From assembly GCF_000785435.2 (NCBI RefSeq), contig NZ_JTDB02000017.1, positions 30,280 through 94,279 on the forward strand: 64,000 bases of DNA, written 5' to 3'. Shown in pieces: positions 50,283 through 57,167 of this stretch; within the stretch, counting starts at the first letter, position 1; each line of letters begins with the position of its first letter. The notes beneath the pieces are model-generated. The model searched no databases and had not been told where the DNA came from. It was given only the letters and a program-made list of their open reading frames with translations. This DNA is from Paraburkholderia sacchari (GTDB lineage: Bacteria > Pseudomonadota > Gammaproteobacteria > Burkholderiales > Burkholderiaceae). A program made the translations under genes and the position numbers.

Positions 50283-50391
50283 GACGGTTACTCCTCGATG
50301 TGCAGGCATAAAATGTAGCATCAATTGATGCGGTTTTCGATGCATGCATGGCCGATTCAGTTGGTTGATTGGAAAAACATTGCCGTAGAGC

Positions 50392-50430
50392 AAAAAACGC
50401 CCTGACGCATCGCAGCGCCAGGGCGTTTTT
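50392..50430 (-). terminator. Bidirectional terminator between prpF and vapBC
   Basis: AAAAAACGCCCTG at 50392-50404 and CAGGGCGTTTTT at 50419-50430 form a strong stem with A run on one side and T run on the other. It is 41 bp past the prpF stop, so it ends the prp operon, and it would work in both directions. Confidence 0.88.
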
Positions 50431-50470
50431 CTTCAATCAGCGCAAACCGCGCGGTGCTGCAAGCCGCTTC

Positions 50471-51661
50471 TTAAAACGCGTCTCCCGGCACCCGCACCGC
50501 CCCTTCCATCAGCACGCGCGCGCTGCGGCTCATGATGGCCTTCTTGACCACCCACTCGCCGTTCTCCTCGTGCGCCTCGGCGCCCACGCGCAACGTGCCC
50601 GACGGATGGCCGAAGCGCACCGCGTTGCGCTCGCCGCCGCCCGCCGCGAGATTCACGAGCGTGCCCGGAATGGCCGCCGCCGTGCCGATCGCCACGGCCG
50701 CCGTGCCCATCATGGCGTGATGGAGCTTGCCCATCGACATCGCGCGCACCAGCAGATCGACGTCGCCGGCTTCCACGCGCTTGCCGCTCGACGCCGTATA
50801 GCCCTGCGGCTTCGCCACGAAGGCGATCTTGGGCGTGTGCTGGCGCGTGGCGATCTCGTCGAGGTGCTTGATGAGGCCCATGCGCAACGCGCCGTGGGCG
50901 CGGATGGTCTCGAACGTCTTCAGCGCCTCGGCGTCGCCGTTGATGGCGTCCTGCAGTTCCATGCCGGTGTAGCCGATGGCCTCGGCGTTCACGAAGATCG
51001 TCGGAATGCCGGCGTTGATCATGGTGGCCTTGAGCGTGCCGACGCCCGGCACTTCGAGGTCGTCCACGAGCTTGCCGGTGGGGAACATCGCGCCGCCCGC
51101 GCCTTCTTCCTCGGCGGCGGGGTCGAGGAACTCGAGCTGCACTTCGGCGGCGGGGAAGGTCACGCCGTCGAGCTCGAAGTCGCCGGTCTCCTGCACCTCG
51201 CCGTTCGTGATGGGCACGTGCGCGACGATGGTCTTGCCGATGTTGGCCTGCCAGATGCGCACGGTGGCCGTGCCATTGGCGGGAATGCGGCTCGGGTCGA
51301 CGAGGCCGCCGCTGATCGCGAACGGACCGACTGCGGCCGAGAGATTGCCGCAGTTGCCGCTCCAGTCGACGAAGGCTTTGTCGATGGCGACCTGGCCGAA
51401 CAGATAGTCGACGTCATGATCGGGCCGGCTGCTTTTGGCGACGATCACGGTCTTGCTGGTGCTGGAGGTGGCGCCGCCCATGCCGTCGATTTGCTTGCCG
51501 TAGGGATCGGGGCTGCCGATTACGCGCATGAGCAGCTTGTCGCGCGCGACGCCGGGCTGTTGCGCGGCATCGGGCAGATCCTGGAGGCGGAAGAACACGC
51601 CTTTACTGGTGCCGCCGCGAATATAGGTAGCGGGAATCCGGATCTGGGGAATATGACTCAT
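50471..51661 (-). CDS. prpF: 2-Methylaconitate cis-trans isomerase PrpF
   Basis: A 396-residue isomerase of the diaminopimelate-epimerase-like fold. It interconverts the methylaconitate isomer produced by AcnD so that aconitase can hydrate it. Landmarks: IPATYIRGGTSKGVFFRLQD, IDGMGGATSSTSKTVIVAKS, VDWSGNCGNLSAAVGPFAIS (Cys in NCGN) and MINAGIPTIFVNAEAIGYTG, with AMSMGKLHHAMMGTAAVAIG near the end. Start ATG 51661 overlaps the stop of the DUF559 gene (ATGA), so its translation may be coupled to that gene; its own Shine-Dalgarno sequence is poor. It is the last gene of prpBC-acnD-prpF. Confidence 0.95.
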   Translation of the reverse strand: MSHIPQIRIPATYIRGGTSKGVFFRLQDLPDAAQQPGVARDKLLMRVIGSPDPYGKQIDGMGGATSSTSKTVIVAKSSRPDHDVDYLFGQVAIDKAFVDWSGNCGNLSAAVGPFAISGGLVDPSRIPANGTATVRIWQANIGKTIVAHVPITNGEVQETGDFELDGVTFPAAEVQLEFLDPAAEEEGAGGAMFPTGKLVDDLEVPGVGTLKATMINAGIPTIFVNAEAIGYTGMELQDAINGDAEALKTFETIRAHGALRMGLIKHLDEIATRQHTPKIAFVAKPQGYTASSGKRVEAGDVDLLVRAMSMGKLHHAMMGTAAVAIGTAAAIPGTLVNLAAGGGERNAVRFGHPSGTLRVGAEAHEENGEWVVKKAIMSRSARVLMEGAVRVPGDAF

Positions 51662-52074
51662 AGAAATTCCGTATCGATAAAAGTCCGCGATCTCCCCTCT
51701 CCCAGGAGGGAGAGGGGCTGGGGGAGAGGGGAACGCCTTTCGGCGATGTCACCGAGAATCACCTCAAGCACCACATCGACGTTCGACAATATCTCGTCGT
51801 TCCAGAAGCGCAGAACCTTGAAGCCTCGGCTCCGCAACCAGGTGTCACGCACTGCGTCGGTGGCGCTGCCGTTGTGCTGCCCGCCATCGGCCTCGATGAT
51901 CAAACGCGCACCGAAGTGCATGAAGTCCACGATGTAGGGGCCGATGGGGTGCTGTCTGCGGAATTTCTCGCCGCACAGGCGGTGGGCGCGGAGGTGGCGC
52001 CATAGCAGTTGCTCTGCGTTCGTCATGTTCTTGCGCAGAAGTCTGGCGCGCTGGATTTGATGCGTTGTTGCCAC
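51658..52074 (-). CDS. DUF559 endonuclease-like protein carried in the prp operon
   Basis: A protein of about 138 residues (start GTG 52074; TTG 52107 inside the right repeat or ATG 52026 also possible). The core is LLRKNMTNAEQLLWRHLRAHR, HPIGPYIVDFMHFGARLIIE ADGGQH, RDTWLRSRGFKVLRFWNDEI, the DUF559 group related to Vsr/very-short-patch-repair endonucleases; Asp, Glu and His are in place for a PD-(D/E)xK-type site (IVDF, IIEADG). The C-terminus SPLPQPLSLLGEGR is encoded by the left repeat and the last codons by flanking DNA. Its TGA overlaps the prpF ATG. It is unrelated to propionate metabolism and looks like cargo. Confidence 0.85.
   Translation of the reverse strand: MATTHQIQRARLLRKNMTNAEQLLWRHLRAHRLCGEKFRRQHPIGPYIVDFMHFGARLIIEADGGQHNGSATDAVRDTWLRSRGFKVLRFWNDEILSNVDVVLEVILGDIAERRSPLPQPLSLLGEGRSRTFIDTEFL
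51694..51731. repeat. Left inverted terminal repeat of the DUF559 cassette
   Basis: CCCCTCTCCC-AGGA-GGGAGAGGGG, itself a 10-bp hairpin, followed by CTGGGGGAGAGGGG. The same sequence occurs inverted at 52080-52117 with only a few differences. Confidence 0.9.
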
Positions 52075-52079
52075 CGCTT

Positions 52080-52117
52080 CCCCCTCTCCCCAACCCCTCT
52101 CCCTCAAGGGAGAGGGG
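52080..52117. repeat. Right inverted terminal repeat of the DUF559 cassette
   Basis: Reads (plus strand) CCCCCTCTCCCCAA then CCCCTCTCCC-TCAA-GGGAGAGGGG. Its complement matches the left repeat except in the 4-base loop and a one-base shift of the outer GA block. It begins 12 bp past the acnD stop. Confidence 0.9.
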
Positions 52118-52129
52118 CTTTATGGGCGC

Positions 52130-54724
52130 TTACGCTGTCTGGAATGACTCCAGGAAGTCTTGCGCGAAGCGCTGCAGGACGCCGCCCGCTTCGTAGATCG
52201 AGACTTCCTCCGCCGTGTCCAGGCGGCACGTCACCGGCACTTCCACCCGCTCGCCGTTCTTGCGCTGGATCACCAGCGTCAGATCCGCGCGCGGCGTGCG
52301 CTCGCCAATCACGTCGTACGTCTCCGTGCCGTCGATGCCCAGCGTCGTGCGGTTCGTGCCCGCCTTGAACTCCAGCGGCAGCACGCCCATGCCGATCAGG
52401 TTCGTACGGTGAATGCGCTCGAAGCCCTCCGCCACGATCACTTCCACGCCCGCAAGACGCACGCCCTTGGCCGCCCAGTCGCGCGAGCTGCCCTGGCCGT
52501 AGTCCGCACCCGCCACGATGATGAGCGGCTGCTTGCGTTCCATGTAGGTTTCAATCGCTTCCCACATGCGCGTGACCTTGCCTTCCGGCTCGATGCGCGC
52601 AAGCGAGCCCTTCTTCACGACGCCGTCCACCACGGCCATCTCGTTGATGAGCGTGGGGTTCGCGAAAGTCGCGCGCTGCGCCGTGAGGTGGTCGCCGCGG
52701 TGCGTCGCGTAAGAGTTGAAGTCCTCTTCGGGCAGGCCCATTTTCGCGAGGTATTCGCCCGCTGCACTGTTCGCCAGGATCGCGTTCGAGGGCGACAGGT
52801 GGTCGGTCGTGATGTTGTCGCCAAGCACGGCGAGCGGGCGCAGGCCCTTCAACGTGCGCTCGCCCGCAAGCGCGCCTTCCCAGTACGGCGGACGGCGGAT
52901 GTACGTGCTTTGCGCGCGCCAGTCGTACAGCGGGTCGGTGGTCTCGCCGCTGGCGGCCGTGACCGCGAACATCGGTTCGTACACCTTGCGGAACTGCTCG
53001 GGTTTCACGCTCTGCGCGACGATGGCGTCGATCTCTTCGTCGCTCGGCCAGATGTCCTTCAGGTACACGGGCTTGCCGTTCTGGTCCGTGCCCAGCGAAT
53101 CCTGCTCGATGTCGAAGCGGATCGTGCCGGCAATCGCGTACGCGACCACGAGCGGCGGCGAGGCGAGGAACGCCTGCTTCGCATACGGGTGGATGCGGCC
53201 GTCGAAGTTGCGGTTGCCCGAGAGCACGGCGGTCGCGTACAGGTCGCGATCGATGATCTCCTGCTGGATCTTCGGATCGAGCGCGCCCGACATGCCGTTA
53301 CACGTCGTGCACGCGAACGCCACGATGCCAAAGCCCAGCTTTTCGAGCTCGGGCAGCAGCTTCGCGTCTTCCAGATACAGCTCGACCGCCTTCGATCCCG
53401 GCGCGAGCGAGCTCTTCACCCACGGCTTGCGCGTAAGGCCGCGCGCATTGGCGTTGCGCGCGAGCAGCGCGGCGGCGATCACGTTGCGCGGGTTGCTAGT
53501 GTTCGTGCAGCTAGTGATGGCGGCGATGATCACCGCGCCGTCGGGCATCTGCCCCGGCGTTTCTTCCCACTTGCCGGCAATGCCGCGCTCGGCCAGCGCC
53601 GAGGTGGGCAGGCGCTTGTGCGGGTTCGACGGGCCGGCCATGTTGCGCACCACGCTCGACAGATCGAACGTCAGCGTGCGTTCGTACTGCGCATTGGCGA
53701 GCGTGTCGGCCCACAGGCCGCCAGTCTTCGCATACGTCTCGACGAGCTTGACCTGCTCTTCCTCGCGGCCCGTGAGGCGCAGATAGTCGAGCGTCTGGTC
53801 GTCGATGAAGAACATCGCGGCCGTGGCGCCATACTCGGGCGCCATGTTCGAGATGGTTGCGCGGTCGCCGAGCGTGAGGCTCGACGCGCCCGCGCCGCGG
53901 AACTCCAGATACGCACCCACGACTTTTTCCTTGCGCAGGAATTCGGTGAGGGCGAGCACGATGTCGGTGGCGGTGATGCCGGGCTGGCGCTTGCCGGTAA
54001 GCTCCACGCCGACGATGTCGGGCAAACGCATCCACGAGGCGCGGCCGAGCATGACGTTCTCGGCTTCGAGGCCGCCCACGCCGATGGCGATCACGCCGAG
54101 CGCGTCCACGTGCGGCGTGTGGCTGTCCGTGCCCACGCAGGTGTCGGGGAACGCCACGCCGTCGCGCGCCTGGATCACGGGCGACATCTTCTCCAGATTG
54201 ATCTGGTGCATGATGCCGTTGCCCGGAGGAATCACGTCGACGTTCTTGAACGCTTTCTTCGTCCAGTTGATGAAGTCGAAACGGTCTTCGTTGCGCCGGT
54301 CTTCGATCGCGCGGTTCTTCTTGAACGCGTCCGGGTCGAAGCCGCCGCATTCGACGGCGAGCGAGTGGTCGACGATCAACTGCACCGGCACCACCGGGTT
54401 CACCTTGGCGGGGTCGCCGCCCTGGTCAGCGATGGCGTCGCGCAGGCCGGCGAGGTCCACGAGCGCGGTCTGGCCGAGAATGTCGTGGCAGACGACGCGC
54501 GCGGGGAACCACGGAAAGTCGAGGTCGCGCTTGCGCTCGATGAGCTGCTTGAGCGAAGCGGTGAGCGTGGCCGGGTCGCAGCGGCGCACGAGGTTTTCGG
54601 CGAGCACGCGCGAGGTGTAGGGCAACGTGTCCCAGGCGCCGGGCTGGATGGCCTCGACGGCTTCGCGCGCGTCGAAGTAATCGAGCCGGGTGCCGGGTAG
54701 GGGCTTGCGGTAGGCGGTATTCAC
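52130..54724 (-). CDS. acnD: Fe/S-dependent 2-methylcitrate dehydratase AcnD
   Basis: An 864-residue aconitase-family enzyme that dehydrates 2-methylcitrate in propionate breakdown; it replaces PrpD and needs PrpF. Cluster ligands are in AAITSCTNTSNPRNV and FACTTCNGMSGAL (the CxxC pair). Other aconitase landmarks are FPDTCVGTDSHTPHVDALGV, MLGRASWMRLPDIVGVELTG, LSGNRNFDGRIHPYAKQAFL and AGADYGQGSSRDWAAKGVRL. I start at GTG 54724 (MNTAYRKPLPG), as in relatives, since a TTG further up adds only five residues. prpC ends 136 bp upstream; a hairpin occupies part of that gap. The DUF559 cassette follows. Confidence 0.95.
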   Translation of the reverse strand: MNTAYRKPLPGTRLDYFDAREAVEAIQPGAWDTLPYTSRVLAENLVRRCDPATLTASLKQLIERKRDLDFPWFPARVVCHDILGQTALVDLAGLRDAIADQGGDPAKVNPVVPVQLIVDHSLAVECGGFDPDAFKKNRAIEDRRNEDRFDFINWTKKAFKNVDVIPPGNGIMHQINLEKMSPVIQARDGVAFPDTCVGTDSHTPHVDALGVIAIGVGGLEAENVMLGRASWMRLPDIVGVELTGKRQPGITATDIVLALTEFLRKEKVVGAYLEFRGAGASSLTLGDRATISNMAPEYGATAAMFFIDDQTLDYLRLTGREEEQVKLVETYAKTGGLWADTLANAQYERTLTFDLSSVVRNMAGPSNPHKRLPTSALAERGIAGKWEETPGQMPDGAVIIAAITSCTNTSNPRNVIAAALLARNANARGLTRKPWVKSSLAPGSKAVELYLEDAKLLPELEKLGFGIVAFACTTCNGMSGALDPKIQQEIIDRDLYATAVLSGNRNFDGRIHPYAKQAFLASPPLVVAYAIAGTIRFDIEQDSLGTDQNGKPVYLKDIWPSDEEIDAIVAQSVKPEQFRKVYEPMFAVTAASGETTDPLYDWRAQSTYIRRPPYWEGALAGERTLKGLRPLAVLGDNITTDHLSPSNAILANSAAGEYLAKMGLPEEDFNSYATHRGDHLTAQRATFANPTLINEMAVVDGVVKKGSLARIEPEGKVTRMWEAIETYMERKQPLIIVAGADYGQGSSRDWAAKGVRLAGVEVIVAEGFERIHRTNLIGMGVLPLEFKAGTNRTTLGIDGTETYDVIGERTPRADLTLVIQRKNGERVEVPVTCRLDTAEEVSIYEAGGVLQRFAQDFLESFQTA

Positions 54725-54812
54725 GGCTGTGGGGACCAATGTGTAGTGGGGTTGCGGCGGGCACGCGCGCCGTAAGCGAAGGGCTCACTCTACGCGCACG
54801 TGCCGCCGTCTC

Positions 54813-54850
54813 CCAGTCTGCCGGATGGACTATTCGATTCGGCAGACTGG
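54813..54850 (-). terminator. Hairpin between prpC and acnD
   Basis: CCAGTCTGCCG (54813-54823) and CGGCAGACTGG (54840-54850) form a perfect 11-bp stem with a 16-base loop, starting 11 bp after the prpC stop. There is no T run, so it may act as an attenuator or RNA-stability element rather than a full terminator, giving more prpBC than acnD-prpF product. Confidence 0.5.
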
Positions 54851-54860
54851 CGTGCCTCGA

Positions 54861-56027
54861 TCAGCGCTTGCCGATCGGCGTGAACTTCAGATTCTCCGGA
54901 CCCGTGTAATTGGCGCTCGGGCGGATGATCTTGTTGTCGATGCGCTGCTCGATAATGTGCGCGCTCCAGCCGGCCGTGCGCGAAATCACGAACAGCGGCG
55001 TGAACATCGCCGTCGGCACGCCCATCATGTGATACGAAACCGCGCTGAACCAGTCGAGGTTCGGGAACATCTTCTTGATTTCCCACATCGTCGATTCGAG
55101 GCGCTCGGCGATGTCGAACAGCTTCAGGTTCGACTGCTCCTTCGACAGCTTCTTCGCGACTTCCTTGATGACCTTGTTGCGCGGGTCCGAGATCGTGTAC
55201 ACCGGGTGGCCGAAGCCGATCACGACTTCCTTCGCTTCCACGCGGCGACGGATGTCGCTTTCCGCCTGGTCGGGCGTGTCGTAGCGCGACTGGATCTCGA
55301 ACGCGACTTCATTCGCGCCGCCGTGCTTCGGGCCGCGCAGCGCGCCGATCGCGCCGGTGATGGCCGAGTACATGTCCGAGCCCGTGCCGGCGATCACGCG
55401 GCCGGTGAAGGTCGAAGCGTTGAACTCGTGCTCGGCGTAGAGGTTCAGCGAAACGTGCATGGCGTCGACCCACGACTTCGACGGCTCGCGGCCGTGCAGC
55501 AGGTGCAGGAAGTGGCCGCCGATCGAGTCGTCGTCGGTTTCCACTTCGATGCGCTTGCCGTTGTGCGAGTAGTGATACCAGTACAGCAGCATCGAGCCGA
55601 GCGAGGCCATCAGGCGGTCGGCGATGTCGCGCGCGCCGGGCAGGTTGTGGTCGTCTTTTTCCGGCAGCACGGTGCCGAGCACCGAGACGCCCGTGCGCAT
55701 CACGTCCATCGGGTGCGCCGAAGCGGGCACCCATTCGAGCGCCGCCTTCACGTTCGCGGGCAGGCCGCGCAGTGCCTTGAGCTTGGTCTTGTACGCAGCG
55801 AGTTCTGCGATGTTCGGCAGCTTGCCGTGCACGAGCAGGTAAGCGACTTCTTCGAATTCGCACGCGGTGGCGAGGTCGAGAATGTCGTAGCCGCGGTAGT
55901 GCAGGTCGTTGCCGGTGCGGCCCACGGTGCACAGCGCGGTATTGCCCGCGGCCACGCCGGACAGCGCGACGGACTTCTTCGGCTTGAAGGCGCCTGCGGC
56001 TTGCGTGGTGTTGTCGGTTTCGCTCAT
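54861..56027 (-). CDS. prpC: 2-Methylcitrate synthase
   Basis: A 388-residue member of the citrate synthase superfamily that condenses propionyl-CoA with oxaloacetate. Landmarks: KKSVALSGVAAGNTALCTVG RTGNDLHYRGYDI, MLLYWYHYSHNGKRIEVETD, LNLYAEHEFNASTFTGRVIA (His in the catalytic region) and EVVIGFGHPVYTISDPRNKV (the GFGHxVY signature). The GKRIEVETDDDSIGGHFLHL segment is typical of PrpC rather than GltA. It lies 53 bp after prpB on the same strand and is part of the sigma-54-driven operon. Confidence 0.96.
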   Translation of the reverse strand: MSETDNTTQAAGAFKPKKSVALSGVAAGNTALCTVGRTGNDLHYRGYDILDLATACEFEEVAYLLVHGKLPNIAELAAYKTKLKALRGLPANVKAALEWVPASAHPMDVMRTGVSVLGTVLPEKDDHNLPGARDIADRLMASLGSMLLYWYHYSHNGKRIEVETDDDSIGGHFLHLLHGREPSKSWVDAMHVSLNLYAEHEFNASTFTGRVIAGTGSDMYSAITGAIGALRGPKHGGANEVAFEIQSRYDTPDQAESDIRRRVEAKEVVIGFGHPVYTISDPRNKVIKEVAKKLSKEQSNLKLFDIAERLESTMWEIKKMFPNLDWFSAVSYHMMGVPTAMFTPLFVISRTAGWSAHIIEQRIDNKIIRPSANYTGPENLKFTPIGKR

Positions 56028-56080
56028 GGTGTCGTCCTTTCTCTCTCTAATTGGGGTGATCGTATGAAGATTGCGCGGCG

Positions 56081-56971
56081 TTACTTCTTCGCGGCGAACA
56101 GCGCGTCGAGCTTGTCTTCATACGCGTGATAGCCGAGGTACTTGTAGAGGTCCTCACGCGTTTGCATCGTCGAAACAGCGGCCTTTTGCGTGCCGTCGCG
56201 CTTGACCGTCTCGTAGAAGTTCAGCGCCGCCGCGTTCATCGCGCGGTACGCGCCGCAGCAGTAGAGCGCGATGTCCACGTTGGCGCTCTTCAGCTCTTCG
56301 GTCGTGAAGAACGGCGTCGAGCCGAACTCGGTCAGGTTCGCGAGAATCGGCACCTTCACCGCTGCACGGAAACGGCGGTAGTCGTCGAGCGTCTTCATGG
56401 CTTCGGGGAAGATCATGTCGGCGCCCGCTTCCACGTAGGCGACCGCGCGCTCGATGGCGGCGTCGATGCCTTCCGCGGCCGCTGCGTCGGTGCGGGCCAT
56501 GATCACGAAGCCATCGTCGGTGCGCGCGTCCACGGCGGCTTTCACGCGGTCCACCATTTCGTCGGTCGAGACGACTTCCTTGCCCGGGCGATGGCCACAG
56601 CGCTTCTGGCCCACCTGGTCTTCGAGGTGCACCGCGGCGACGCCCGCCTTGATGAACGACTTGATCGTGCGCGCGATGTTGAAGGCGCCGCCCCAGCCCG
56701 TGTCGATGTCGACCATCAGCGGGATGTCGACGGCGTCGGTGATGCGGCGCGCGTCGATCAGCACGTCGTCCATCGTGCTGATGCCCAGATCCGGCACACC
56801 GAGCGAGTTGGCGGCCACGCCGCCGCCCGAGAGATACACGGCCTTGAAGCCGGTCTGCTCGGCGAGCTTGGCGGCATAGGCGGTGATGGCGCCCACGACC
56901 TGCAGCGGTTGTTCGGCGGCTACGGCCGCGCGGAATTTCGCGCCGGCGCTTGCGGGGGATTTGCTGTTCAT
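56081..56971 (-). CDS. prpB: 2-Methylisocitrate lyase
   Basis: A 296-residue lyase of the isocitrate lyase/PEP mutase fold that splits 2-methylisocitrate to pyruvate and succinate. The active-site sequence is DQVGQKRCGHRPGKEVVSTD with catalytic Cys in KRCGH. VVGAITAYAAKLAEQTGFKA, LMVDIDTGWGGAFNIARTIK (acidic metal ligands) and FPEAMKTLDDYRRF also match. It is the first gene of the operon, starting 34 bp downstream of the sigma-54 promoter at 57005-57020. Confidence 0.97.
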   Translation of the reverse strand: MNSKSPASAGAKFRAAVAAEQPLQVVGAITAYAAKLAEQTGFKAVYLSGGGVAANSLGVPDLGISTMDDVLIDARRITDAVDIPLMVDIDTGWGGAFNIARTIKSFIKAGVAAVHLEDQVGQKRCGHRPGKEVVSTDEMVDRVKAAVDARTDDGFVIMARTDAAAAEGIDAAIERAVAYVEAGADMIFPEAMKTLDDYRRFRAAVKVPILANLTEFGSTPFFTTEELKSANVDIALYCCGAYRAMNAAALNFYETVKRDGTQKAAVSTMQTREDLYKYLGYHAYEDKLDALFAAKK

Positions 56972-57004
56972 GTGTGCGAGTCTCCAAAGGAACGGGGCTC
57001 ATAC

Positions 57005-57020
57005 TGCAGATACCGTGCCA
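57005..57020 (-). promoter_or_regulatory. Sigma-54 promoter of the prp operon
   Basis: On the minus strand TGGCACGGTATCTGCA has GG and GC separated by exactly ten bases, as the -24/-12 sigma-54 consensus (TGGCAC-N5-TTGCA) demands; only the first T of the -12 box differs. Transcription would start about 20 bp before the prpB ATG. PrpR, encoded divergently, is the sigma-54 activator. Confidence 0.88.
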
Positions 57021-57084
57021 GCTATGAGCAGGGCTGCTAATGCGTTGATTTTTCGTCGGATGGCGTCCATGGCGCCTTGCGCCC

Positions 57085-57123
57085 CAATTTCCTGTCTGAA
57101 ATTGCGATTTCAAATTTGAAATC
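57085..57123. promoter_or_regulatory. Palindromic upstream activator sites, probable PrpR binding
   Basis: GATTTCAAATTTGAAATC (57106-57123) is a perfect 18-bp palindrome. Just left of it are CAATTTC-N6-GAAATTG (57085-57104) and TGAAAT-N4-ATTTCA (57097-57112), overlapping dyads of the same TTTCA/TGAAA half-sites. The block is 65-100 bp upstream of the sigma-54 promoter, a normal place for activator sites, and also close to the prpR start, so autoregulation is likely. Confidence 0.7.
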
Positions 57124-57167
57124 ATCGCGCGATAATGAAATTTCGAGCCGATGAGAACCGCCGCAAC

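Larger units (their letters stand above)
51694..52117. mobile_element. 424-bp DUF559 cassette with GA-rich terminal inverted repeats
   Basis: The segment between acnD and prpF has ends of about 38 bp that are near-identical in inverted orientation, each containing its own stem-loop, with a nuclease gene filling nearly all of the interior. This resembles a non-autonomous or self-mobilising unit of REP-like palindromes. There is no transposase, and no target-site duplication is obvious. Mobility is inferred from organisation. Confidence 0.6.

Noticed and set aside
52160..54700. Long antisense frame opposite acnD
   Set aside because: Shadow of a GC-rich gene; no recognisable domain, no ribosome-binding site.
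54725..54860. Small gene between prpC and acnD
   Set aside because: Only short frames; the space is explained by the hairpin.
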